From assembly GCF_014205135.1 (NCBI RefSeq), contig NZ_JACHMY010000001.1:7688001-7752000 (forward strand): 64,000 nucleotides of DNA. The letters are read 5' to 3'. The position numbers and the translations under genes were made by a program. Positions within the stretch are counted from its first letter, which is position 1, and every line of letters starts with the position of its first letter. This stretch comes from Kribbella italica. Lineage in GTDB: Bacteria > Actinomycetota > Actinomycetes > Propionibacteriales > Kribbellaceae. Below the pieces are notes generated by a model, which saw only the letters and a list, made by a program, of their open reading frames with translations, had not been told where the DNA came from and made no database searches. Positions 32,187-41,817 of the stretch are shown here, piece by piece.

Positions 32187-32220
32187 AACAACTGGATAGG
32201 CGTTCATCTATGTAGTTGTT
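32187..32220. promoter_or_regulatory. Imperfect 34-bp palindrome in phoX promoter
   Basis: AACAACT-N2-ATAG-N8-CTAT-N2-AGTTGTT, centred between the PHO box and the phoX start, about where the -10 and start point should lie. A repressor site is plausible; its owner is unknown. Confidence 0.5.
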
Positions 32221-32231
32221 GGTGGCCAGTC

Positions 32232-32249
32232 CGTGACCATCAGGTGAAC
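32232..32249 (-). promoter_or_regulatory. PHO box for phoX
   Basis: On the minus strand GTTCACC-N4-GGTCACG, two direct repeat units at 11-bp pitch, the arrangement bound by PhoP in Streptomyces. Confidence 0.78.
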
Positions 32250-32332
32250 GACCGCCGATCGAGGTCGACTCGTCACAGTCGGAGCGCCTGTACATCGAGA
32301 TTCGTCTATATAGAGCCTGGAGATCACCGCCC

Positions 32333-32350
32333 GTTCACCTGCCGTTTACA
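32333..32350 (+). promoter_or_regulatory. PHO box for pstS
   Basis: GTTCACC-N4-GTTTACA, two direct repeat units at 11-bp pitch, followed 17 bp later by TAGTTG as a possible -10. Drives the pst operon. Confidence 0.85.
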
Positions 32351-32437
32351 TCGAACTTCTTCGATCTAGTTGTTACGTGAAACGCGTGGCAGCTCGCGGT
32401 GTCCCGGACACGGGACCTAACTCAGGAGGGGTGCCCG

Positions 32438-33412
32438 GTGGTCATCCGCCCGGTCAAGCACTTGCGATACGTCGCCGTCACGGCGGCGGCCCTGCTCGCC
32501 CTGTCGGCGTGCGGTGGGAACAACAACGAGACGCCGGCCGGCAGCGGTGGAGGCAGCGGTGAAGCGCTGTCGGGCCAGGTCGTCGTCGACGGCTCCAGCA
32601 CGGTCGAGCCACTGACCGCGGCCGCGGGCGAGCTCTTCAAGGAAGAGCAGAAAGGCGTCGACGTCGCGGTCGGCACCTCCGGTACCGGCGGCGGCTTCAA
32701 GAAGTTCTGCGCCGGCGAGACCGACATCTCGAACGCGTCCCGGCCGATCAAGGACGAGGAGAAGGCGCTGTGTGACAAGAACGGCGTCAAGTTCTCTGAG
32801 CTCCAGGTCGCCAACGACGCGCTGACGGTCGTCGTCAACAAGGACAACGACTGGGTCGATTGCCTGACTGTGGCCCAGCTGAAGAAGATCTGGGAGCCGG
32901 GGTCGAAGGTGAAGACCTGGAACCAGGTCGACCCGAAGTTCCCGAACGAGGCGCTCCCGCTGTACGGCGCGGGGTCGGACTCCGGCACCTTCGACTACTT
33001 CACCGGTGAGATCAACGGTGAGGAAGGCAAGAGCCGCACCGACTACAACCCGACCGAGGACGACAACGTCACCGTCCAGGGTGTCTCCGGCGCCAAGGGT
33101 GCGCTCGGGTACTTCGGCTTCTCGTACTTCGAGGAGAACGCGGACAAGCTGAAGGCGGTCAAGATCGACGGCGGCAAGGGATGCGTCGAGCCCTCGGTCG
33201 CCACCGCGCAGGACGGCAGCTACACGCCGCTGGCGCGTCCGCTGTTCATCTACCCCTCCGACAAGGGCCTGGCCAAGAAGCAGGTGCTGTCCTTCGTCGA
33301 GTTCTACCTGGAGAAGAACCAGGAGATCGTCGAGGCGGCCAAGTTCGTGCCCCTGACCGACGCCCAGAAGACGACGGCGAAGACCGAGCTGGACAAGCTG
33401 AAGGCTCAGTGA
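32438..33412 (+). CDS. pstS: Phosphate-binding lipoprotein PstS
   Basis: 324-aa periplasmic-type phosphate receptor anchored as a lipoprotein (signal LLALSACGG; lipid-modified Cys25). [39 protein letters not shown] and [14 protein letters not shown] are the phosphate-ligand motifs. GTG start at 32438 is chosen because AGGAGG precedes it by 8 bp and the signal peptide begins there. First gene of pstSCAB under a PHO box. Confidence 0.93.
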   Translation: MVIRPVKHLRYVAVTAAALLALSACGGNNNETPAGSGGGSGEALSGQVVVDGSSTVEPLTAAAGELFKEEQKGVDVAVGTSGTGGGFKKFCAGETDISNASRPIKDEEKALCDKNGVKFSELQVANDALTVVVNKDNDWVDCLTVAQLKKIWEPGSKVKTWNQVDPKFPNEALPLYGAGSDSGTFDYFTGEINGEEGKSRTDYNPTEDDNVTVQGVSGAKGALGYFGFSYFEENADKLKAVKIDGGKGCVEPSVATAQDGSYTPLARPLFIYPSDKGLAKKQVLSFVEFYLEKNQEIVEAAKFVPLTDAQKTTAKTELDKLKAQ

Positions 33413-33414
33413 CG

Positions 33415-34407
33415 ATGCCGGACACGACGGCGGTTCCGTCGACGGGTGCCTCCTCCGTGAGGAGGGGGCACCCCGGCGTGTGGCGCGGACCCAGCATCGA
33501 CCTGGGACAGCAGCATCCCCGGCACGGCGAACGAGTGATCAAGGTCGTTCTGGTCGGGGCGGCCTGGTTGTCGGTCGCGGTGACGATCGGCATCGTGGTG
33601 TCGCTGCTCGCCCCGACGGTCACCTTCTTCACCCACGTCGGGATCGTGGACTTCCTGTTCGGTACCGAGTGGACCGCGGGGTTCGGCAACAAGTTCAGCT
33701 GGACCGACAAGGCCTGGGGCGTACTGCCACTGGTCGTGGCGACCGCGATCGTCACCGTGATCGCGCTGGCTGTCGCGGTGCCGCTGGGACTCGGTGCCGC
33801 GATCTATCTCAGCGAGTACGCGTCCGAGCGGGTCCGCAAGGTGCTCAAGCCGATCCTCGAAGTGCTGGCCGGTGTTCCGACCGTCGTGTACGGCTTTCTG
33901 GCGCTGACGATCTTCACGCCGATCTTCGCTCACGTGGTGCGGTTCGACACGATCCACAACATGCTGTCGCCGGGCATCGTGATGGGGTTCATGATCGTCC
34001 CGACGATCGCCTCACTGGGTGAGGACGCGATGTCCGCGGTGCCGCTGGCGCTGCGGCAGGGGTCGTACGCGCTCGGCGCCAACCGGATGAAGACCACGCT
34101 GCGGGTCGTCTTCCCGGCCGCGTTGTCCGGCATCGTCGCCGCGATCGTGCTCGGCATCTCGCGAGCGGTCGGCGAGACGATGATCGTCACGATCGCGGCC
34201 GGCAGCCGGGCCCAGCTCACGTTCGATCCCCGCGAAGGTGCCCAGACCATGACCGGGTTCATCGCCCAGATCGCCAGCGGTGACGCGCCGCAGGGCTCGC
34301 CGGTCTACTACTCGCTGTTCGCCGTCGGCGCGCTGCTGTTCGCGATCACACTGCTGATCAACCTGGCCAGCATCCGTTTGGTGCGCAAGTACAGGCAGGT
34401 TTACTGA
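33415..34407 (+). CDS. pstC: Phosphate ABC transporter permease PstC
   Basis: 330 aa, about six membrane helices, BPD-transport motif near EDAMSAVPLALRQGSYALGANRMKTTLRVVFPAALSGI. Starts three bases after the pstS stop. The N-terminal 40 residues are a hydrophilic extension. Forms the channel with PstA. Confidence 0.93.
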   Translation: MPDTTAVPSTGASSVRRGHPGVWRGPSIDLGQQHPRHGERVIKVVLVGAAWLSVAVTIGIVVSLLAPTVTFFTHVGIVDFLFGTEWTAGFGNKFSWTDKAWGVLPLVVATAIVTVIALAVAVPLGLGAAIYLSEYASERVRKVLKPILEVLAGVPTVVYGFLALTIFTPIFAHVVRFDTIHNMLSPGIVMGFMIVPTIASLGEDAMSAVPLALRQGSYALGANRMKTTLRVVFPAALSGIVAAIVLGISRAVGETMIVTIAAGSRAQLTFDPREGAQTMTGFIAQIASGDAPQGSPVYYSLFAVGALLFAITLLINLASIRLVRKYRQVY

Positions 34408-35303
34408 TGACCACCACAACAGTGCCCAGGGCAAACATGCTGACGCGCACGCGGAACCGCGACGGCATCACGTCGGCCGTTTTCGCCGCGTTGCTGTGGC
34501 TGTGCCTGGCGTTGATCTGCATCTTCTTGTTCTTCGTTCTCGCGGTGATCGTCCAGAAGGGCCTGGCCCGTTTCGACGCGAACCTGGTGACCCACCAGCC
34601 GTCCAAAATTCGTCCGGAGACCGCGGGTGTGCAGTCCGCGTTGCTCGGCACGCTGTGGGTCGGCGGGATCACGGCGGTGATCGCGCTGCCGCTGGGCATC
34701 GCCGCCGCGGTCTACCTGGAGGAGTACGCCAACCCCGCCAAGTGGTGGAACCGCGCGATCGAGCTGAACATCCAGAACCTCGCCGCAGTCCCCGCGGTCA
34801 TCTACGGCATCCTCACCCTCGGGTTCGTCGTCCGCGGCCCGGTGTCGATCGGTGCCGTCGTGATGGCCGGTGGTGTCGCGCTCGCGCTGCTGATCCTTCC
34901 GGTCATCATCATCACGACCAGGGAGGCGTTGCGGTCGGTACCGAGGGAGATCCGGGACGGCTCGCTCGCGCTCGGCGCGACGCAGTGGCAGACCACTTGG
35001 CGCCAGGTCCTGCCGGCCGCCGTGCCGGGTATCGCGACCGGCTCGATCCTGGCCATGTCGCGGGCGATCGGCGAGGCGGCGCCGCTGATCCTGGTCGGCG
35101 CGACCACCTTCGTGACGTTCAACCCGGACGGCGTGCTGTCGAGGTACACGACGTTGCCGGTGCAGATCTACAACCTCGTCCCGCAGGACCGTGACGCGTT
35201 CCGTGATCTCGCGTACGCGGCGATCCTGCTGCTGATCGTCGTCCTGCTGGCCATGAACGCAGTCGCGATCTGGCTCCGCAACCGCTACCAGCGTCGCTGG
35301 TGA
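34407..35303 (+). CDS. pstA: Phosphate ABC transporter permease PstA
   Basis: 298 aa, six helices, permease motif [42 protein letters not shown] overlap with pstC. Its terminal GTGA overlaps the first possible pstB start. Confidence 0.93.
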   Translation: MTTTTVPRANMLTRTRNRDGITSAVFAALLWLCLALICIFLFFVLAVIVQKGLARFDANLVTHQPSKIRPETAGVQSALLGTLWVGGITAVIALPLGIAAAVYLEEYANPAKWWNRAIELNIQNLAAVPAVIYGILTLGFVVRGPVSIGAVVMAGGVALALLILPVIIITTREALRSVPREIRDGSLALGATQWQTTWRQVLPAAVPGIATGSILAMSRAIGEAAPLILVGATTFVTFNPDGVLSRYTTLPVQIYNLVPQDRDAFRDLAYAAILLLIVVLLAMNAVAIWLRNRYQRRW

Positions 35304-35329
35304 CCATGAACACCCCGGGAGACCGCTCC

Positions 35330-36229
35330 ATGACGAACGTCGAACCGGACCTCGCCACCGTTCCCGAGACGGTCGGCGCGGTCGGTGCACCGCACGAGAT
35401 CCATGTCGAACTCGGTGACCGCGCCAACCACCGATCGCCCTCGGCCGAACCCGACGGCGTGATCGAACTGCACGACCTCGAGGTGTACTACGAGAAGTTC
35501 CTCGCGGTGTCGGGGGTCGACATGGTCTTCGGCAGCAAGGAGATCACGGCGCTGATCGGTCCCTCCGGCTGCGGCAAGTCGACCGTGCTGCGGTGCCTGA
35601 ACCGGATGAACGACCTGGTTCCCGGTGCCCACGTGATGGGGGACGTGAGGTTCCACGGCGTGGACATGTACGCGCCGGGCGTCGACGTCATCGAGGTCCG
35701 CCGCCGGATCGGCATGGTGTTCCAAAAGCCCAACCCGTTCCCGAAGTCGATCTACGACAACGTCGCCTACGGTCCGCGGGTCACCGGGATGAAGACCAAG
35801 AACATGGACGAGGTGGTCGAGAAGGCTTTGCACGGTGCGGCCTTGTGGGACGAGGTGAAGGACAAGCTGAAGCAGAGTGCGTACGGGCTGTCCGGCGGTC
35901 AGCAGCAGCGGCTGTGCATCGCGCGGACGATCGCGACCAGTCCCGAGGTGATCTTGATGGACGAGCCGTGTTCGGCGCTGGACCCGATCGCGACTGCGAA
36001 GATCGAGGACCTGATGGTCGAGCTGGCCAAGACGTACACGATCATCATCGTCACGCACAACATGCAGCAGGCCGCCCGCGTCTCTCATCGCACGGCCTTC
36101 TTCACCGCCGCCGCCGACGAGCACGGGCAGCGCACCGGCCGCCTGGTCGAGTTCGACAACACGAGCAAGATCTTCGGCAACCCGTCCGACCAGCGCACGG
36201 AGGCCTATATCACCGGCCGGTTCGGCTGA
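35330..36229 (+). CDS. pstB: Phosphate ABC transporter ATPase PstB
   Basis: 299 aa. Walker [11 protein letters not shown]-loop [15 protein letters not shown] (the PstB hallmark), signature [15 protein letters not shown], Walker [15 protein letters not shown] start at the ATG at 35330 after GGGAGA; GTG 35300 and ATG 35306 are alternatives in frame. About 40 extra N-terminal residues compared with typical PstB. Confidence 0.92.
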   Translation: MTNVEPDLATVPETVGAVGAPHEIHVELGDRANHRSPSAEPDGVIELHDLEVYYEKFLAVSGVDMVFGSKEITALIGPSGCGKSTVLRCLNRMNDLVPGAHVMGDVRFHGVDMYAPGVDVIEVRRRIGMVFQKPNPFPKSIYDNVAYGPRVTGMKTKNMDEVVEKALHGAALWDEVKDKLKQSAYGLSGGQQQRLCIARTIATSPEVILMDEPCSALDPIATAKIEDLMVELAKTYTIIIVTHNMQQAARVSHRTAFFTAAADEHGQRTGRLVEFDNTSKIFGNPSDQRTEAYITGRFG

Positions 36230-36234
36230 TCGGC

Positions 36235-37065
36235 ATGGCGACCCCGATGACGGATGCCCGAGAGCCTCATGCCCAGCCCATCCGCGCCCGTCGCCGATCT
36301 GGTCATCCGGCCCACCGGAACGTGCACTTCCGGGTCTCGGTGCTGGTCGTCGACCACGGCGACGAGGTGAACGAGTTGCTGGCGGTCGCGGCCGACCAGC
36401 CGCTGGACGTCCATGTCTGCAGCGACGCGGCCGAGGCTCTGCTGCACGTCGGCAGGTTGTGCCCCGACGTGATCCTGCTCGGGCCGTGCGCGGGGCTTCT
36501 GGACCCGATCGAGTTCCTCACCATCGTCCGCACCGACGACCCGCTGCAGCCGATCATCGTTGGCGCGGATCTGGGCGGCAACGAGTTCACCAGTCGCGCC
36601 AGCGACGCCGGCGCCAGTGCCGTCATTCCCCGGCCGTACCGGATCCGGGAGTTGCTCGCGCTGATCAGCTCCCTCGCGCCGGTGCCGAATCAGGTCGACC
36701 TGCGGCCCTTGGCCGTCGATCTGGGCAGGCTTCGGGTCGACGGCGCGGTTCCGCAGATGTGGCTCGACGGCCGGCAGGTCGAGTTGCCGCCGATGGAGTT
36801 CCTCCTGCTGAGGTTCTTCGCTGAACGCCCGGGTGCCCTGGTGACCCGGCAGGAGGTGCTCGACGCGGTCTGGGGACAACAGGCCACGGTCCGCAGCAAC
36901 ACGCTCAACGTCCACGTGATGCGCTTGCGGAAGAGGCTGAGCGGTGACGATCACGGGCCGGAGTGGATCAAGGTGGTCCGCGGGATCGGCTACCAGTTCA
37001 AGGTTCCGCCCGTGCCACGCCACGGTGGCGTGGCACCTGATGTCGGTCAGGAGTTCGCCCAATGA
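36235..37065 (+). CDS. Orphan OmpR/PhoB-type regulator with degenerate receiver
   Basis: 276 aa. The C-terminal winged helix (ELPPMEFLLLRFFAERPGALVTRQEVLDAVWG...TLNVHVMRLRKRL...WIKVVRGIGYQF) is intact. The N-terminal receiver has lost the key residues: the acidic pair is DH (40-41), the phosphoacceptor Asp is Gly83 (VILLGPC), and the conserved Lys is Arg133 (VIPRPY). It therefore probably works without phosphorylation. No histidine kinase is adjacent. It sits between pstB and the flavoprotein gene in the same direction, suggesting it regulates this island or its PHO-type sites. Confidence 0.85.
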   Translation: MATPMTDAREPHAQPIRARRRSGHPAHRNVHFRVSVLVVDHGDEVNELLAVAADQPLDVHVCSDAAEALLHVGRLCPDVILLGPCAGLLDPIEFLTIVRTDDPLQPIIVGADLGGNEFTSRASDAGASAVIPRPYRIRELLALISSLAPVPNQVDLRPLAVDLGRLRVDGAVPQMWLDGRQVELPPMEFLLLRFFAERPGALVTRQEVLDAVWGQQATVRSNTLNVHVMRLRKRLSGDDHGPEWIKVVRGIGYQFKVPPVPRHGGVAPDVGQEFAQ

Positions 37066-37146
37066 TGACCGGCACGGAAGCTCTGCGCCTCCCTGCTTTG
37101 ATTGCCTGAGGCAAACTCACTGGACGGCGATGGGAGCTGGGAACAG

Positions 37147-38502
37147 ATGCGGATTCTGATCGTGGGAGGTTCCGACGCGGGGATCAGTGCGGCGTTGCGG
37201 GCTCGCGAGTACGCACCGGACAGCACCGTGACGATGCTGCTCGCCGACGAGTACCCGAACTTCTCGATCTGCGGGATCCCTTACCACCTGTCCGGCGAGG
37301 TGCCCGACTGGCGCGATCTGGCCCACCGTACGGCGGCGGACATCGCAGCGAGCGGTATCGACGTGCGGATCAACCACACGGTCACCGCTGTCGACCCGAC
37401 CGCCAAGAGCGTCACCGCGACCACGCCCGACTGCCCGGTCGAGCTGACCTTCGATCGGCTGGTCATCGGTACGGGCGCCGATCCGCTGCGCCCGCCGATC
37501 GCCGGCCTGGACTCTCTCGGTCCGGCCGACGGTGTCCACCTGCTCCACACCATGGGTGAGGCGCGACGCCTCGACGCCGATCTCGAGAGCCGCGGCGTAC
37601 GACGGGTCGTGATCATCGGCGCGGGCTACATCGGGATCGAGATGGCCGAAGCGCTCACCAACCGCGGCGTCGCCGTCGCTGTCCTGGAGCGCCTCGACAA
37701 CGTCCTGCCTCGCACGCTCGACCAGCAGCTTGCTGCCGAGATCACTGCCGAGCTCGAAGCACACGGGGTCGAGGTCCGGTGCGGCACGACCGTGACGGAG
37801 TTGCGACGCGAGGGCGACGGGTTGACCGTCGTTGCCGCGGACGGCGAACGCAGCGCTGACGCCGTCCTCGTCGTCAGCGGGGTCAAGCCTGCTACCGCGC
37901 TGGCCGCGGCGTCCGGCGTAGAGCTGGACAATCGGGGCGCGATCGTCGTCGACCGGCAGATGCGGACCAACGTTCCCGATGTGTGGGCCGCGGGGGACTG
38001 CGTCCACACCCATCACGCTCTGCTCACCGAACCCAGTTACGTCCCGCTCGGCACCACTGCGCACAAGCAGGGCCGGATCGCTGGTGAGAACGCGGCCGGT
38101 GGCTCCAAAGAGTTCGCCGGGATCGTCGGCACCCAGGTCGTCAGGGTCTTCGAGCGGGTGGTCGCCGCCACCGGCCTGCGTGACCAGGAGGCGTCGGCGG
38201 CCGGATACGTGCCCTTCACCGTGCAGACCACCGCCGACGACCACAAGCGTTACTACCCCGGGGCGACGCCGATCCAGGTCAGGTTGACCGGGGACCGGGA
38301 GACCGGCCGCTTGCTCGGTGCACAGCTTGTCGGCACGCACGGAGCCGAGATCGCCAAGCGGGTCGACACCTACGCGGTCGCGCTGCAGCACGGGCTCAGC
38401 GTCGAACAGCTTCTCGACCTTGACCTCGCTTACACACCGCCCCTGGGAAGCCCCTGGGACGCCATCCAGGTTGCCGCGCAGAACTGGCTAGCGGCGCGGT
38501 AA
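37147..38502 (+). CDS. CoA-disulfide-reductase-like FAD/NAD(P) oxidoreductase
   Basis: 451-aa pyridine nucleotide-disulfide oxidoreductase. FAD motif VGGSDAGISAA, active-site Cys42 in SICGIPYHLSG (the single-cysteine CoADR/NADH oxidase arrangement), second nucleotide motif IIGAGYIGIEMAE, and VWAAGDC. C-terminal dimerisation domain present. Substrates may be CoA disulfide, persulfides or polysulfide. It lies inside the pst-phoU unit next to arsenic genes, so thiol redox during arsenate reduction is a possible role (inference). Start ATG 37147. Confidence 0.87.
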   Translation: MRILIVGGSDAGISAALRAREYAPDSTVTMLLADEYPNFSICGIPYHLSGEVPDWRDLAHRTAADIAASGIDVRINHTVTAVDPTAKSVTATTPDCPVELTFDRLVIGTGADPLRPPIAGLDSLGPADGVHLLHTMGEARRLDADLESRGVRRVVIIGAGYIGIEMAEALTNRGVAVAVLERLDNVLPRTLDQQLAAEITAELEAHGVEVRCGTTVTELRREGDGLTVVAADGERSADAVLVVSGVKPATALAAASGVELDNRGAIVVDRQMRTNVPDVWAAGDCVHTHHALLTEPSYVPLGTTAHKQGRIAGENAAGGSKEFAGIVGTQVVRVFERVVAATGLRDQEASAAGYVPFTVQTTADDHKRYYPGATPIQVRLTGDRETGRLLGAQLVGTHGAEIAKRVDTYAVALQHGLSVEQLLDLDLAYTPPLGSPWDAIQVAAQNWLAAR

Positions 38503-38522
38503 CCGGCACCATGGAGGCAGAC

Positions 38523-39173
38523 ATGCGCGACCAGTACCACCAGCAGCTCGACGAGGTCCTGACCGAGCTCGAACGCATGACCGGGATCGTCTCGACCGCC
38601 GTACGGCGCTCGACCAGCGCGCTGCTCACCGCTGATCTCGGCACAGCCGAAGAAGTGATCGCCGCCGACTCCCAGCTCGACCTGGCTGGCGAGGTGGTCG
38701 AGGAGAAAATCTTCGACCTGATGGCCCTGCAAGCGCCGGTCGCTGTGGAGCTGCGGATGCTCGTCGCGGCCCTGCGCATGGTGGCGGACCTCGAGCGGAT
38801 GGGTGACCTCGCGGCCCACGTCGCCAAGATCACCCGGATGCGCTATCCCGCCGCGGCCATCCCGGTCGAGCTGCACGGCCTGATCGAGGACATGGGCCGG
38901 GTCGCTCAGCGGATGGTCGACCAGGCGGGCGAGGTCATCAAGACCCGCGACGTCTCGGTCGCGCAGCGGATCGAGTCGACCGACGACGAGATGGACACGC
39001 TCCGCAGCAGTCAGTTCCGGCAGATGATGGACGCCGCCTGGCCGTACGGCGTGGAGGTCGCCGTCGACCTTGCTCTGCTCGGCCGGTACTACGAGCGCAT
39101 CGCCGACCACGCGGTCTCGATGGCGCAGCGCATCATCTTCCTCGTCACGGGTGAGATGCCTGCCTCGCAGTAG
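38523..39173 (+). CDS. phoU: Phosphate regulator PhoU
   Basis: 216 aa of two three-helix bundles, with the repeated motifs DLERMGDLAAHVAKI and YYERIADHAVSMAQRI that bind metal clusters. PhoU restrains Pst and PhoR signalling when phosphate is plentiful. The ATG at 38523 follows GGAGG; an in-frame ATG at 38511 is possible. It overlaps the convergent MFS gene by 29 bp. Confidence 0.92.
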   Translation: MRDQYHQQLDEVLTELERMTGIVSTAVRRSTSALLTADLGTAEEVIAADSQLDLAGEVVEEKIFDLMALQAPVAVELRMLVAALRMVADLERMGDLAAHVAKITRMRYPAAAIPVELHGLIEDMGRVAQRMVDQAGEVIKTRDVSVAQRIESTDDEMDTLRSSQFRQMMDAAWPYGVEVAVDLALLGRYYERIADHAVSMAQRIIFLVTGEMPASQ

Positions 39174-40374
39174 GCAGGCGCGACACCAGGAGGAGCAGAA
39201 GGCCCGCCACGACGCAGGCGCCGGCAACCATGACGACGAGGATCCGGTAGCCGGCGGCTGCCGCGATCAGGGCGCCGCCGAGCGGCGCCGATGCTCGGGC
39301 CACCAGCACGGGCGCGGCCAGGGTGCCGGCGATCGTGCCGTACCCGCTGGCGCCGTACCGGTCGAGCAGGATGGCGGGCGTCGCGATCGAGGCAACGCCG
39401 AAGCCGAGGCCGAACAGGACGAGGCAGCCGACGGCTCCGAGCACGTGCCGGCCGACGACCGGGAGCATCGACAGTGCTGCGCCTTGGACGACGAAGATCA
39501 CCCCGGCAATGGTGGCCATCGGCAACCAGCGTGTCGACACCGTGGTGACCACGCGCCCGGTGACCGACAGCAGCCCGAGGAGACCCGCGAGCGTCGCGGC
39601 CAAGGCGGCCGGATGACCGAGGCTGATCAGGTACAGCACGAGGTGGACGGCGATGACGGCGAGGGCGGCGCCGTGCAGCACGAAGGTTGCTGCGAGCAAC
39701 CAGAACGCGGGATCGCGGAGCGCCCGGCTGGGCGCCGGGCGGCCGTGGGGTGCAACTCGGTCGGCGCTCGTACGGGTCCGGCGCAACGCCAGCCCGTGCG
39801 AAGGCACAGTGACGGCTGCCAGGAGAACGGCCAGCAGGACCAGGGCGGAGCGCCATTCCAGTCTCGCCACCAGTTGCCCGGTGAGCGGGATGAAGATCGA
39901 GCTGGCGAACCCGGCGACCAAGGTCACGGCGAGCAAAGCCTTCGCTCGCCGTGCGGGACTGGTGACGGCCACGATCACGGCGAACGCCGGCTCGTACAGC
40001 ACCATGGCCGAGGCAACACCGATCAGGATGAAGACCGCATAGAGCCCTCCGACGGTCCGGACCTGCGACCACCCCAGGACGGCCAGTGCGCCGACTGCCG
40101 AACCGACGGTCATCAACCCATGACCGCCCCGGGCATCGAGCCACCGTCCTACCGGGATCGACAGCAGGCCGGACACGAGAACCGCGACGGTGAGTGCACC
40201 GGCCGCCGTCGCGGTCGAGATGCCCAGCTCGTCGCTCATCGGGCCGAGGATGACGCTGAAGGCGTAGTAGAGAACGCCGTACCCGACGGTCTGCGTCGCG
40301 GCGAGTGCGCTGATCAAGCGCCTTGGTCCAGGTCTGACGTCGGTCTCCACCGCCAGACCTGGACCGGAGGACAT
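39145..40374 (-). CDS. MFS transporter in arsenic cluster
   Basis: 409 aa, 12 hydrophobic helices, PVGRWLDARGGHGLMTVGS as motif A. Monocarboxylate/oxalate-porter-like appearance; in ars islands such carriers may export arsenical products, but the substrate cannot be read from sequence. Stop/start overlap (TGATG-type) with the upstream flavoprotein gene at 40374 indicates one transcription unit. Confidence 0.83.
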   Translation of the reverse strand: MSSGPGLAVETDVRPGPRRLISALAATQTVGYGVLYYAFSVILGPMSDELGISTATAAGALTVAVLVSGLLSIPVGRWLDARGGHGLMTVGSAVGALAVLGWSQVRTVGGLYAVFILIGVASAMVLYEPAFAVIVAVTSPARRAKALLAVTLVAGFASSIFIPLTGQLVARLEWRSALVLLAVLLAAVTVPSHGLALRRTRTSADRVAPHGRPAPSRALRDPAFWLLAATFVLHGAALAVIAVHLVLYLISLGHPAALAATLAGLLGLLSVTGRVVTTVSTRWLPMATIAGVIFVVQGAALSMLPVVGRHVLGAVGCLVLFGLGFGVASIATPAILLDRYGASGYGTIAGTLAAPVLVARASAPLGGALIAAAAGYRILVVMVAGACVVAGLLLLLVSRLPTARQASHP

Positions 40375-41780
40375 CAGCCGCAGCAGCCCGACTGTGTGGT
40401 GGGCTTGGACTCGACGACGGTCAGCAGGCCACCGCTGATGCCGGTGGCCAACCCGCGGCCGGCCGGTGCGCTGATCGTGACCGCCTCCGGGGCCGGTCCG
40501 CAGCAGCCGCCGGCGGCCTCGTCGGCCGAGCCGCCGAAGGCGAGGTTCGACGAGCAGACGCCGGTCTCGGGGAGATTGAGCTGTACGTCGCGGGCGGCTT
40601 CCCAGTCTCCGGCTAGTGCGGCGACCACCGAGCGGGCCTGCTCGTAGCCGGTCGCCAGCAGGAAGGTCGGTGCCCGGCCGTACGACTTCGCCCCGACGGC
40701 GTAGTAGCCCGGTTCCGGGTGCTGGAGCTCGTCGACGCCGTGCGGCGGCACGGTGCCGCAGGAGTGCTGGTTGGGGTCGATCAGCGGGGCCAGGTCCCGG
40801 GTCGAGCCCAGGATCGGGTCCAGGTCGAGCTGCAGCTCGCCGACCATGTCGTGGTCGGGGCGGAAGCCGGTGGAGTTCACGATCGTGTCTACCACCACGC
40901 GGCGCTCGCCCGCGGCCAGCTCGGCCCGGCCGTCCGCCGTACGGGAGATCGACTCGATGCGGAAGCTGCTCACCAGTTCGACCCGGCCTGACCGGACGAG
41001 CTTCTTCAGCCGGGCGCCGAGCGCGCCGCGGGCCGGGAGCTCGTCGGCGTCGCCGCCGCCGTACGTCCGGGCCTGGTCCTCGCCTCGGACCACCCAGAGC
41101 ACCTCGGTGCCCGGCTCGTTGTCGGCCAGTTCGCCGAGTTCGAGCAGTGTGGTGGAGGCTGAGTGGCCCGCTCCGACGACCGCCGTACGGCGGCCGGCGA
41201 AGCGCTCGCGGTCACGCCCGAAGACGTCCGGGAGTGCGGTCGAGACGGCGTCAGCGAGTTCGGCCTCGCCGCGGGCGGGGATGCCCGAGCCGCCGAGGAC
41301 GTTCGGCCGGCGCCAGGTGCCGGCGGCGTCGATCACCGCGGAAGCGAGCAGTTCCTCGCCGTCGGCCAGGCGCACCAGGAAGGGAGCTTGCTCGCGACCT
41401 GCCGTACGGATGCGGTCGAAGCCGACTCGGGTCACGGCGGTCACCTGGGCGCCGTACTGGATCCGGTCGGCCAGTTGCGGGGTCTTGGCCAGCGGCGCCA
41501 GGTAGGCGTCGATGAGGTCGCCGCCGGTCGGCAGGTCGTCCAGGTTCGGCTCGATCCAGGAGGTCTGCTCGAGCAGGCGGCGGGCGGCGCCGTCGATGTC
41601 GTAGCGCCACGGGCTGAACAGCTTCACGTGCCGCCACTCGTCGATCGCCGCGGCCACGCCCGGGCCGGACTCCAGTACGACGAACTGCAGCCCGCGGTCG
41701 GCGAGGTGGGCCGCGGCCGCCAGCCCCACCGGTCCGGCGCCGATGACGACTACCGGCAGGTCCTTCGATGAAACGCTCAT
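40374..41780 (-). CDS. FAD/NAD(P)-binding flavoprotein with Cys-rich tail
   Basis: 468 aa. VIGAGPVGLAAAAHLADRGL (FAD), TAVVGAGHSASTTLLELGEL (NAD(P)H) and NSTGFRPDHDMVGEL. KLFSPWRYDIDG matches flavoproteins of actinobacterial ars clusters. The C-terminal 60 residues carry Cys pairs (VCSSN, GGCCGPAPE, terminal SGCCG) that may bind As(III) or Hg. Divergent from an As(III)-type arsR. The reaction is not established; monooxygenase or reductase of arsenicals is inferred. Confidence 0.82.
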   Translation of the reverse strand: MSVSSKDLPVVVIGAGPVGLAAAAHLADRGLQFVVLESGPGVAAAIDEWRHVKLFSPWRYDIDGAARRLLEQTSWIEPNLDDLPTGGDLIDAYLAPLAKTPQLADRIQYGAQVTAVTRVGFDRIRTAGREQAPFLVRLADGEELLASAVIDAAGTWRRPNVLGGSGIPARGEAELADAVSTALPDVFGRDRERFAGRRTAVVGAGHSASTTLLELGELADNEPGTEVLWVVRGEDQARTYGGGDADELPARGALGARLKKLVRSGRVELVSSFRIESISRTADGRAELAAGERRVVVDTIVNSTGFRPDHDMVGELQLDLDPILGSTRDLAPLIDPNQHSCGTVPPHGVDELQHPEPGYYAVGAKSYGRAPTFLLATGYEQARSVVAALAGDWEAARDVQLNLPETGVCSSNLAFGGSADEAAGGCCGPAPEAVTISAPAGRGLATGISGGLLTVVESKPTTQSGCCG

Positions 41781-41817
41781 GGGTCTGTCTCCAAAGACTG
41801 TCCTGAGTTGATGATCA

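Noticed and set aside
36235-37065. Canonical PhoP response regulator
   Set aside because: Phosphoacceptor Asp, the acidic pair and the Lys are all substituted and there is no PhoR beside it; annotated as atypical instead.
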